The notes beneath the pieces were generated by a model. It had not been told where the DNA came from. It worked only from the letters and a program-made list of their open reading frames with translations, and made no database searches. Below are positions 1-5,827 of a DNA stretch of 5,827 nt, in pieces. The translations under genes were made by a program, and so were the position numbers. The stretch is from contig JAFATL010000590.1 of NCBI GenBank assembly GCA_019243975.1, forward strand, positions 1 through 5,827. The letters are read 5' to 3'. This stretch comes from Actinomycetota bacterium (GTDB lineage Bacteria > Actinomycetota > Acidimicrobiia > Acidimicrobiales > JAFATL01). Positions within the stretch are counted from its first letter, which is position 1, and each line of letters starts with the position of its first letter.

Positions 1-198
1 TTCGACCAGCGCCTCGCCCGCCGACGTCAACCGCACCGCACGGCCCACCCGATGGAACAGCTCGGTGCCGAGCTCGGCTTCCAGGGCCCGCACCGCCTGC
101 GACAGCGACGGTTGAGCGACGGCCACCCTCGACGCCGCCGCTGTGAACGTGCCCTCGTCCACCACGGCCAGGAAGTACGAGAGCTGGCGCAGGTCCAT
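1..198 (-). CDS. LysR-type transcriptional regulator, N-terminal part (cut by window edge)
   Basis: Reading the minus strand from the ATG at 198 gives 66 codons open to the window edge, beginning MDLRQLSYFLAVVDEG. This is the standard opening of a LysR-family DNA-binding domain. The winged helix-turn-helix is visible: residues 16-37 carry GTFTAAASRVAVAQPSLSQ, followed by the linker helix AVRALEAELGTELFHR and the wing VRLTSAGEALVE. The effector-binding domain, normally about 200 residues more, lies outside the window, so the inducer cannot be inferred. An in-frame ATG at 204 would add two residues. I prefer 198 because a TAGGCT hexamer ends 6 nt before it and no Shine-Dalgarno sequence is visible. 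The gene is divergent from the TauE/SafE-like exporter, and LysR regulators often control a divergently placed gene and themselves, so the exporter is the likely target. Family assignment is firm; target and signal are inferred. Confidence 0.92.
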   Translation of the reverse strand, partial: MDLRQLSYFLAVVDEGTFTAAASRVAVAQPSLSQAVRALEAELGTELFHRVGRAVRLTSAGEALVE

Positions 199-211
199 AG
201 GCATAGCCTAT
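197..211. promoter_or_regulatory. Candidate LysR operator, inverted repeat ATAG-N7-CTAT
   Basis: Bases 197-211 read ATAGGC-ATA-GCCTAT, a perfect 6-bp inverted repeat with a 3-bp centre. It fits the T-N11-A architecture of LysR recognition sites and the ATAG-N7-CTAT core of the OxyR consensus, although the inner OxyR positions do not match. Further ATAG copies start at 203 and 210, all in an unusually AT-rich patch. The repeat covers both possible start codons of the LysR gene (204 and 198), so bound protein would be expected to block its own transcription. Its centre at 204 is about 65 bp upstream of the exporter ATG, which fits an activation site if that mRNA starts near its ATG. The repeat is seen directly; the function is inferred. 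Confidence 0.6.
205..210 (-). promoter_or_regulatory. Possible -10 element of the LysR gene
   Basis: On the minus strand 210-205 reads TAGGCT, a TANNNT hexamer that ends 6 nt before the ATG at 198. This spacing would give a leaderless mRNA. It lies inside the ATAG-N7-CTAT inverted repeat, so operator and promoter would coincide. No convincing -35 was found, and the hexamer could be incidental to the repeat. Confidence 0.3.
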
Positions 212-232
212 AGAGATTAGTGAATATTGGTC

Positions 233-262
233 TTGGACCTCTTGGTGGATCCGGGGTTCAAT
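233..262 (+). promoter_or_regulatory. Possible promoter of the exporter gene
   Basis: A TTGGAC-like -35 at 233-238 is followed after 18 bp by TTCAAT at 257-262, which matches TATAAT at four of six positions. The hexamer ends 6 nt before the ATG at 269, the spacing expected for a leaderless transcript. The upstream LysR-type site would then sit near -65, its usual activating position. Both hexamers are degenerate, so this is tentative. It helped in choosing ATG 269 over the upstream TTG at 227 and GTG at 245. Confidence 0.35.
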
Positions 263-268
263 CGACCC

Positions 269-1015
269 ATGGGGCTGCTCGAGTTCGTGCCGGCGGGAAT
301 GCTCGTCGGCCTCGCCTACGGCGCTTTCGGCGCCGGCGGGTCGGCGTTCGCCACCCCAGTGCTGGCCCTGCTCGGCCTGCCGGGCGTGCTGGCCGTGGCC
401 ACTCCCCTTCCCGCCATGCTGCCGGCCTCGCTCGCCGGCGCGTCGTCGTACCGCCGTTCCCGCGACCTCGACTGGCGCACCGTCCGCCTGACCCTCGCGG
501 GCGCCGTGCCGGCCACGCTCGTCGGCGGCACCCTCGCCCGGGCGGTCGGCGGCCACGTCCTCCTCCTGCTGTCGGGCCTACTGCTGGCCGGCCTCGGGGT
601 ACGCATGCTGTGGCCCACCGCCAAGCGGGATGGCGGGGCGGCCGACGAACAGTCGCCCCCGTGGCTGGTCACGGCCGGAGGCGCGTCGATCGGGTTCTTG
701 GCCGGGCTGTTGGCCAACGGCGGCGGCTTTCTCCTCGTGCCGTTCTTCGCCGTGGGCCTCGGCATGTCGATGCGACGGGCCGCCGGCACGAGCCTCGTCA
801 CCGCCGCCGCCCTGGCCCTGCCGACCACGTTGGTGCACGCTTTCGCCGGCAACATCGACTGGGCCGCGGCCGCTGCCTTCGCCGTGGGGCTGGTGCCGGC
901 GGCCGCCGTGGGTGGCCGCCTCAGCGCCCGCGTCGACGGTGCGACCGCCCGGGTGGCTTTCGGAGCCCTGCTCGTGGCCTTCGCCCTCTGGTTCCTCATT
1001 CGCGTCACCGGCTGA
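269..1015 (+). CDS. TauE/SafE-family membrane exporter (sulfite/anion exporter-like permease)
   Basis: The 248-residue product is almost entirely hydrophobic, with about eight membrane segments in two repeated halves and a short charged cytoplasmic-type linker near residues 117-130. Each half begins with a glycine-rich signature: GAFGAGGSAFATPVLALLG at about residues 18-36, and GFLAGLLANGGGFLLVP at 142-158, followed by RRAAGTSLV. These are hallmarks of the TauE/SafE (DUF81) family, whose members export sulfite, sulfoacetate or other organic anions, or are uncharacterised. The length is normal for the family. The reading frame is open upstream to a TTG at 227, but ATG 269 directly precedes the first membrane helix and gives a standard N-terminus. 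The divergent LysR regulator suggests inducible export of a toxic metabolite. The real substrate cannot be read from sequence; sulfite is only the family label. Confidence 0.88.
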   Translation: MGLLEFVPAGMLVGLAYGAFGAGGSAFATPVLALLGLPGVLAVATPLPAMLPASLAGASSYRRSRDLDWRTVRLTLAGAVPATLVGGTLARAVGGHVLLLLSGLLLAGLGVRMLWPTAKRDGGAADEQSPPWLVTAGGASIGFLAGLLANGGGFLLVPFFAVGLGMSMRRAAGTSLVTAAALALPTTLVHAFAGNIDWAAAAAFAVGLVPAAAVGGRLSARVDGATARVAFGALLVAFALWFLIRVTG

Positions 1016-1044
1016 CAAACCGCCCAGCGGACGGACCCACTCGG

Positions 1045-1050
1045 TACCCT
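1045..1050 (+). promoter_or_regulatory. Candidate -10 element of the diguanylate cyclase gene
   Basis: TACCCT at 1045-1050 fits TANNNT and ends 10 nt before the ATG at 1061. Transcription would start about 3-6 nt before the ATG, giving a nearly leaderless mRNA. No Shine-Dalgarno sequence is visible in the 45-bp gap after the exporter stop codon, which supports separate transcription rather than translation from a shared message. No clear -35 is present. Confidence 0.4.
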
Positions 1051-1060
1051 GGTCGGCGGC

Positions 1061-2923
1061 ATGAGCGGCGAGGGTTCTGCCTCACACGAGTCTCGTGCGG
1101 CGGCTGCGGGCAGCCTCGCGGGCCGGCTGGCCCGCGCCTTTCACGTCGTGCTGGCCGGGATCGGCGTCACCGCCCTCATCACACTCACGGTGTTCGGGTT
1201 CGTCGCCTACGCGGTGCGACCGCGAGTCCAGCGCTACGTGCGGGGCGCCATCGCCGTGCGCACCACCCTCAACGGCATGATCGACCAGGAGACCGGCATT
1301 CGCGGCTACCTCCTCACCGGGCAGAGCAAGTTCCTGCAGCCCTACCGGTCCGGCGTGCAGGCCGTAGCCGCCGCCAACGACACGGCGGTGCGGGAGCTCG
1401 GGGGCCAGCACGCGCTGGCGCGCCCGCTGGTGGAGATGCGGGTCGCCCAACAGACATGGACGGACCGCTGGGCCACCGTCGCCCTCAACGGTCAGGCGCC
1501 CGCGCCGGGTCTGCCGCCGTTCGAGAACTACGTCGACCAGGGCAAGGCGCTCTTCGACCGGGTTCGGTCCACCACCGCCACCGTGCTGGCGCGCGCCGAT
1601 GCCGACCGCGACCACGCGCTGCAAGAAGAAGGCACCGTGCTGGCCGTCGGCGTTGCCCTCGACGCGCTGGTGCTGGCCCTGGTGTCGATCCTTGCCACCC
1701 GCCAGTTCCGCAGACTGCGCCGGGCGGTCGTGCAGCCGGTGAACGCCATGATCGACACGGTCGCCCGGTTGGGCGAGGGTGACTTCGACGTCGACGTACC
1801 CATCGACGCGCCCGAGGAGTTGCGGCGCATCGGTGACGGCCTGGTCGCGACGGCTGCGGCGCTGGAAGCGGCCCAAGACCGCGAACAGGCGCGCCAGGAC
1901 GAGTTGGAGCAGCAGTCCGAGAAGCTCACCCGCATCCTCGCCATGTCGCGCGAGATCGCGGGCAGCCTCAACCTGCGCTACGTGTTGCAAGCCGTCTCCG
2001 CCAGCGCCGCATCGGTCGGTGAGTACCCGCGGGTGCGGGTGTGGATCGTCGACGACAAGGCTGCGGCGCTGCGCGCCGCGCACTGCAGCGATGGTTCGCG
2101 CGTGGGCGAGACGCTCGAGCTCGGTCGCGGCGTGGTGGGCGAGGCGGCCAAGTACGGGCGGGCCGTGGGCGAGACCGAGACCGGGACGTTGCACGCCGGG
2201 GCCGACGGCGCGGCGGCGCTGGTGCGACTGGCGCTGCCGATGGTCGTGGGGGCGCGCGTCGTCGGCGTGCTCGAATGCGAGAACGCGTCGCCCGCGGTGC
2301 TCGAGCGCGACGACCTCGACGTGCTCGAGACCCTCTCGTCGCACGCTGCCACCGCCATCGAGGCGGCGCGCCTGCACAGCGAGACCACCGAGCTCACCCA
2401 GACGGACGCGCTCACGCGCCTGTCCAACCGGCGCCGACTCGACGACGACCTGGTCACGGAGTGCTACCGCAGCCAGCGTTACGGACGGCCGCTGGCCGTG
2501 ATCATGCTGGACGTCGATCACTTCAAGCGGTTCAACGACACGCACGGCCACCAGCGGGGCGACGAGGTGCTGGAGGAGCTGGGCAAGCTGCTGACGGGCG
2601 TCATCCGGGCCAGCGACACCGCGTACCGCTACGGGGGCGAGGAGTTCACCGTGCTGTGCCGTGAGGCCACCCTCGACGGCGCGGCGGGCCTGGCCGAACG
2701 CCTGCGGGCGCGCCTCGAGCAGCGAATGGCCGCCGACAACGTGACCGCGTCGTTCGGCGTGGCCGCCGCGCCGGCCGACGGCACCGAGCCGGCCACCCTG
2801 GTCGGCGCCGCCGACCGCGCCCTCTACGCGGCCAAACGAGGCGGCCGCAATCGCGTGGTCACCTCGGCCATGCCGCTCGACGTACGCGACGAAACCGACG
2901 CGGACTCGTCAGCTCAGGCGTAG
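1061..2923 (+). CDS. Membrane-bound diguanylate cyclase, CHASE3-HAMP-GAF-GGDEF
   Basis: This 620-residue sensor enzyme should make cyclic di-GMP from two GTP. Domains in order: TM1 (about 29-52); an extracytoplasmic CHASE3-type sensor (about 53-190) with the signature QETGIRGYLLTGQ from residue 76; TM2 (191-212); HAMP (about 215-265, with QPVNAMIDTVARLGEGDFD); a coiled-coil signalling helix (about 261-297); GAF (about 300-441); and GGDEF (about 446-605). The cyclase core looks intact: DALTRLSNRR at 449-458, metal/substrate region LDVDHFKRFNDTHGH with D484 and N492, and active site GGEEF at 525-529. The inhibitory site RxxD is R516-D519, exactly five residues before GGEEF, predicting product feedback inhibition. 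No EAL or HD-GYP domain follows. The stimulus for CHASE3 and GAF is unknown. It runs in the same direction as the exporter, 45 bp downstream, and overlaps the converging ATPase gene at its 3' end. Confidence 0.95.
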   Translation: MSGEGSASHESRAAAAGSLAGRLARAFHVVLAGIGVTALITLTVFGFVAYAVRPRVQRYVRGAIAVRTTLNGMIDQETGIRGYLLTGQSKFLQPYRSGVQAVAAANDTAVRELGGQHALARPLVEMRVAQQTWTDRWATVALNGQAPAPGLPPFENYVDQGKALFDRVRSTTATVLARADADRDHALQEEGTVLAVGVALDALVLALVSILATRQFRRLRRAVVQPVNAMIDTVARLGEGDFDVDVPIDAPEELRRIGDGLVATAAALEAAQDREQARQDELEQQSEKLTRILAMSREIAGSLNLRYVLQAVSASAASVGEYPRVRVWIVDDKAAALRAAHCSDGSRVGETLELGRGVVGEAAKYGRAVGETETGTLHAGADGAAALVRLALPMVVGARVVGVLECENASPAVLERDDLDVLETLSSHAATAIEAARLHSETTELTQTDALTRLSNRRRLDDDLVTECYRSQRYGRPLAVIMLDVDHFKRFNDTHGHQRGDEVLEELGKLLTGVIRASDTAYRYGGEEFTVLCREATLDGAAGLAERLRARLEQRMAADNVTASFGVAAAPADGTEPATLVGAADRALYAAKRGGRNRVVTSAMPLDVRDETDADSSAQA

Positions 2924-3885
2924 GGGCACGGCAGGGGCGGCTCGCCCCGGTGCTGACGGGCCAACTCGCCCACGAACCAGTAGCGGAACGCGCGGATGCC
3001 GGGCGGAGGCGGCGGCACGAGGAACTCACCGCGCGACGCGCGCGCCTCGATCTCGTCCATCGTGCGCAGGAACTGCTCCGAGTCCTCCACGATCTCCGCG
3101 TCGACCGCCACGAGCAGGTGCACCCGTTCGCCCCCGGCGGCCAGCGCCTCACGCGCCACCGCCGCCGACGTGGCACGGGACGGACCGCGACCAGCGAGGA
3201 AGCCGGCCACCCGCAACGTCAGCGTGCCGAGAGCGCCGTCGTCGGGACGGCCCAGCCACGTCAGTTGCAGCTCGCGCAGCACGTCGTCGTAGTGCCCCTC
3301 GCTCTCCAGGAACGTCCGTGCCGGCACGTCGACCAGCTCAGCCTCGAGGAGATCGGCGGACGCCCAGGACGGCGCGGCCCTCTCGCGGACGTCGACCGTC
3401 GGCGCACCGTCGCCGGGCGCCGCGTCGACTGGGAGCTGGGCCCATACGACCTTGCCCACCGCCGGCCCCGGCAGCTCGGTGCGGTCGACGCCCCACTCAC
3501 TGGCGAGGCTGGCCAGCACCGACAGGCCACGGCCCGTCATCCCCGCGTTGTCGGGCATGGGCGCCCGGGGCTGCACCGCGCTCAGCTCGAGGGGCCTCTC
3601 GTCCACCACCTCCAGCAGGACGTGGCCGTCGTTGCGGGTCAACCGCACCACCAGCTCGCCGCCGGCGTGCAGGACGGCGTTGGTCACCAGCTCCGACGCG
3701 CACAACACGGCGTCGTCGACGGCGGTCTCCAGGCTCCACCCCTCGAGGGTGTCGGCGATGAAGCGACGCGCTGCACTGGCGGCGGCTGGAGTCGCGACAA
3801 GGCGCGTCTCGGCCGCGGACGGCCCACCGCCAGGAGAGTGGGGAGCCTTGATTCGACGGTGGTACCCGTCACCATTCCGTAACAA
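2914..3885 (-). CDS. Anti-sigma-factor-type ATP-binding regulator (HATPase_c_2) with C-terminal accessory domain
   Basis: The 323-residue product has an RsbW/SpoIIAB-like GHKL ATPase domain at about 27-153. The N-box is ELVTNAVLHAG (E65, N69), the G1 aspartate is D95, the G2 loop is GMTGRGL (115-121), and the domain ends in GKVVWAQLPV. The usual DxGxG of G1 is replaced by DERP, a variation I recall from actinobacterial members. Such proteins act as serine kinases on anti-anti-sigma factors or bind sigma factors directly. Residues from about 175 to 323 form a second, helical, acidic domain ending FRYWFVGELARQHRGEPPLP. It resembles C-terminal or linker regions I recall from actinobacterial ATPase/SpoIIE-type regulators; its function is unknown to me. 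The only in-frame start is TTG 3885, 17 bp after the P450 stop and without a well-spaced Shine-Dalgarno, so the exact N-terminus is uncertain. No membrane segment is seen, so it should be cytoplasmic. It is probably cotranscribed with the P450. No sigma or anti-anti-sigma partner is in the window. Confidence 0.85.
   Translation of the reverse strand: MLRNGDGYHRRIKAPHSPGGGPSAAETRLVATPAAASAARRFIADTLEGWSLETAVDDAVLCASELVTNAVLHAGGELVVRLTRNDGHVLLEVVDERPLELSAVQPRAPMPDNAGMTGRGLSVLASLASEWGVDRTELPGPAVGKVVWAQLPVDAAPGDGAPTVDVRERAAPSWASADLLEAELVDVPARTFLESEGHYDDVLRELQLTWLGRPDDGALGTLTLRVAGFLAGRGPSRATSAAVAREALAAGGERVHLLVAVDAEIVEDSEQFLRTMDEIEARASRGEFLVPPPPPGIRAFRYWFVGELARQHRGEPPLPCPYA
2934..2948. terminator. 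Possible hairpin terminator after the cyclase gene
   Basis: GGGGCG-GCT-CGCCCC forms a perfect six-pair GC stem with a 3-nt loop, starting 11 nt after the cyclase stop codon. There is no T-tract on either strand, which is common for actinobacterial terminators but leaves the call weak. The hairpin lies within the last codons of the converging ATPase gene, so it could also arise from the Gly-Glu-Pro-Pro codons there. Confidence 0.3.
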
Positions 3886-3900
3886 ACCTGCCCAGCAGGT
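3886..3900. repeat. Perfect inverted repeat filling the P450/ATPase gap
   Basis: ACCTGC-CCA-GCAGGT is a perfect six-pair inverted repeat with a 3-nt centre, occupying 15 of the 17 bp between the P450 stop codon and the TTG start of the ATPase gene. On the minus strand the stem is followed by TTTGTT, so it resembles a weak intrinsic terminator or attenuator. It might instead be an operator, or a hairpin affecting translation of the ATPase gene. The repeat is certain; the role is undetermined. Confidence 0.5.
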
Positions 3901-3902
3901 AC

Positions 3903-5150
3903 TTAGGCGCCTACCTCGACCGGCAGGTGCTTGATGCCGTGGATGAACGCCGACTGCATGCGCTCGACCGGGCCGGCCAGCGCCAGCCGGGGCGTGCGCT
4001 CGAGGAGGAGCCCGAACATGGCGCCGATCTCCTGACGGGCCAGGTGGGCGCCCAGGCAGAAGTGCGGGCCGACGCCGAACGCCACGTGCTCGTTGGGCGT
4101 GCGACCTACGTCGAACTCGTCGGGCCGCTCGAATGCGTCCTCGTCGCGGTTGGCGGACACGTAGTACACGACCACCTTGTCGCCGGCCGCGATGGGCTGG
4201 CCGGCCACCTCGGTGTCCTCGGTGGCGGTGCGGCGGAAATGGATCACCGGGGTCACGAAGCGCAGCATCTCCTCGATCGCGGTCGGAAGCAGCTCGCGGT
4301 CCGCGATGAGCCGGTCGCGCTGGTCGGGATGTTCGATGAGCGCCAACGTGCCGCCCGACAACAGGTTGCGCGTCGTCTCGTTGCCGGCGATGACGAGCAG
4401 CATCCAGAACATGTTGAACTCGACCTGTGTCAGTCGCTCGCCCTCCACCTCGGCGTTGGCGATGACGCTCACGAGGTCGTCACGGGGGTTGGCGCGCCGA
4501 TCCTCGGCGATGTCGTTGCCGTAGCTGAACATCTCCATGAACGCCGCCGCGAACTGCAACGGGTCGCCGCCCCCGAACTCGGGATCGTCGGAGGCGATGA
4601 GCCGGTTGCTCCAGTCGAACAGGAGGTGGCGATCCTCGCGTGGCACGCCGAGCAGGTCGGCCAGCACGCGCAGCGGGAGATCGGCCGCCACCTCCTCGAC
4701 GAAGTCGCCACCGCCCTTGGCTGCGAACTCGTCGACGATCTCCGCCGCGTTCGCGTCCACCGACGCCTTCAACCGCTCGATGGCGCGCGGCACGAACGCC
4801 TTCTGCACGATGCGCCGGAGCTTCGAGTGCTGGGGCGGGTCCATGTTCAGCATCATCTGCCGGAAGTTGTCGAGCTCCATCTGGTTGGGCGGGTCGAAGA
4901 TCTGGGTGCCACCCAGCCATGACGAGAAGAGCTCGGGGTGGCGCGACACGTGCACCACGTCGGCGTGCCGGGTGACGGCCCAGTAGCCGGGACCGGTGCT
5001 CTCGACCCACTGACCGTTGAAGCCGAGGATCTTGCGGGTGGGCTCGGGGAAGCGGTGCACGGGCGACGTGGCCCGCAGGTGGGCGAACGTCTCGTAGGGC
5101 ATCCCGTCGACGTAGGTCGCGGAACTTCCCAGATCGGCGATCACGCTCAT
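3903..5150 (-). CDS. Cytochrome P450, CYP125/CYP142/CYP124-like
   Basis: The full-length 415-residue soluble bacterial P450 has all class landmarks. The I-helix oxygen-activation motif is AGNETT (255-260), the K-helix ExxR is E294-R297, and the haem loop is FGVGPHFCLG (358-367) with ligand Cys365. The stretch LNMDPPQHSKLRRIV (101-115) and the sequence IHFRRTATEDTEVAG (303-317) are typical of the mycobacterial CYP125/CYP142/CYP124 group, which hydroxylate the side chains of cholesterol or of branched-chain lipids. A similar substrate is likely but not proven; terpenoids are a fair alternative. There is no membrane anchor, and no ferredoxin or reductase partner is in the window. The ATG at 5150 is well supported: a TACGCT hexamer ends 8 nt before it, and the N-terminus is of normal length. 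The gene is divergent from an SDR across 24 bp, consistent with paired oxidation steps, and leads into the ATPase regulator downstream. Confidence 0.95.
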   Translation of the reverse strand: MSVIADLGSSATYVDGMPYETFAHLRATSPVHRFPEPTRKILGFNGQWVESTGPGYWAVTRHADVVHVSRHPELFSSWLGGTQIFDPPNQMELDNFRQMMLNMDPPQHSKLRRIVQKAFVPRAIERLKASVDANAAEIVDEFAAKGGGDFVEEVAADLPLRVLADLLGVPREDRHLLFDWSNRLIASDDPEFGGGDPLQFAAAFMEMFSYGNDIAEDRRANPRDDLVSVIANAEVEGERLTQVEFNMFWMLLVIAGNETTRNLLSGGTLALIEHPDQRDRLIADRELLPTAIEEMLRFVTPVIHFRRTATEDTEVAGQPIAAGDKVVVYYVSANRDEDAFERPDEFDVGRTPNEHVAFGVGPHFCLGAHLARQEIGAMFGLLLERTPRLALAGPVERMQSAFIHGIKHLPVEVGA

Positions 5151-5158
5151 GGGCCGCG

Positions 5159-5174
5159 AGCGTATTGTGCGCGC

Positions 5175-5185
<11 letters not shown>
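5159..5185 (-). promoter_or_regulatory. Candidate P450 promoter
   Basis: On the minus strand TTGACG at 5185-5180 matches the -35 consensus at five of six positions, and TACGCT at 5164-5159 fits TANNNT. The spacer is 15 bp, shorter than ideal. The -10 ends 8 nt before the ATG at 5150, predicting a leaderless or nearly leaderless mRNA, and no Shine-Dalgarno sequence is present. The -35 lies within SDR codons 2-4. Confidence 0.5.
5163..5168 (+). promoter_or_regulatory. Candidate -10 element of the SDR gene
   Basis: TATTGT at 5163-5168 fits TANNNT and ends exactly 6 nt before the ATG at 5175, the classic spacing for a leaderless actinobacterial mRNA. It shares two base pairs (5163-5164) with the -10 of the divergent P450 gene. 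No clear -35 is visible, and that region would fall inside the P450 coding sequence. Confidence 0.5.

Positions 5186-5827
<642 letters not shown>

Noticed and set aside
1012..1017. CTGACA as a -35 for the cyclase promoter
   Set aside because: It overlaps the exporter stop codon and lies 27 bp from TACCCT, too far for a normal promoter spacer.
1020..1030. CCGC-CCA-GCGG as a terminator after the exporter
   Set aside because: Only four pairs and no T-tract; such stems are common by chance in GC-rich DNA.
220..1782. A 520-codon open frame spanning the exporter and the cyclase start
   Set aside because: Arginine/proline/glycine-rich low-information translation with no domain. It is a shadow frame produced by high GC over two well-supported genes.
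1082..2551. A 489-codon antisense open frame under the cyclase gene
   Set aside because: Composition is typical of a complementary-strand shadow, rich in His, Arg and Gln with no motif, and the plus-strand frame has five recognisable domains.
3684..3875. An ATG at 3875 in another frame as the true start of the ATPase gene, with a frameshift
   Set aside because: The frame beginning MVTGTTVESRLP quickly becomes a shadow of the real domain and needs a frameshift. The TTG 3885 frame runs uninterrupted into the GHKL fold. Sequencing error cannot be fully excluded.
2950..3882. A 310-codon plus-strand frame opposite the ATPase gene
   Set aside because: No recognisable domain, and the minus strand has clear N-box and G2 motifs.
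3927..4922. A 331-codon plus-strand frame opposite the P450
   Set aside because: A shadow of the P450 coding strand, which carries the haem, ExxR and I-helix motifs.

Overview
The window is high in GC with strong G/C preference at third codon positions. Four of its genes (the LysR, GGDEF, P450 and SDR genes) have a TANNNT hexamer 6 to 10 nt upstream of the ATG and no Shine-Dalgarno sequence. With the gene families present (a CYP125/142/124-like P450 and an actinobacterial-style HATPase regulator with an extra C-terminal domain), this suggests an actinomycete-type chromosome (Actinomycetota, possibly a deep or environmental lineage such as Acidimicrobiia). The phylum is a fairly confident inference; the class is only a guess. 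No rRNA, tRNA, mobile element or CRISPR array was seen, and no gene-free stretch exceeds 100 bases.

Layout. (1) 1-198, minus: the N-terminal 66 codons of a LysR-type regulator, cut by the window edge. It is divergent from (2) 269-1015, plus: a TauE/SafE-type membrane exporter. A perfect inverted repeat of the form ATAG-N7-CTAT lies between them, on the regulator's start codon. (3) 1061-2923, plus: a membrane-bound CHASE3-HAMP-GAF-GGDEF diguanylate cyclase with intact active site and inhibitory site. (4) 2914-3885, minus: an RsbW/SpoIIAB-like ATP-binding regulator with a C-terminal domain, converging on and overlapping the cyclase by 10 bp. (5) 3903-5150, minus: a complete cytochrome P450, 17 bp upstream of gene 4 and probably cotranscribed with it; the gap is almost filled by a small perfect hairpin. 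(6) 5175 to the window end, plus: a classical short-chain dehydrogenase/reductase, cut by the edge and divergent from the P450 across only 24 bp.

How they work together. LysR plus exporter looks like a regulator/target pair. The P450 and the SDR share a very compact divergent promoter region and may act on related lipid, steroid or terpenoid substrates (hydroxylation followed by alcohol/ketone redox); that link is inferred from context. The cyclase and the ATPase regulator are two signalling genes placed tail to tail, with no direct evidence of a functional link. I see no clearly undescribed system. The most unusual features are in the regulatory DNA: interlocked divergent -10 elements, an operator placed on a start codon, and repeated signs of leaderless mRNAs.
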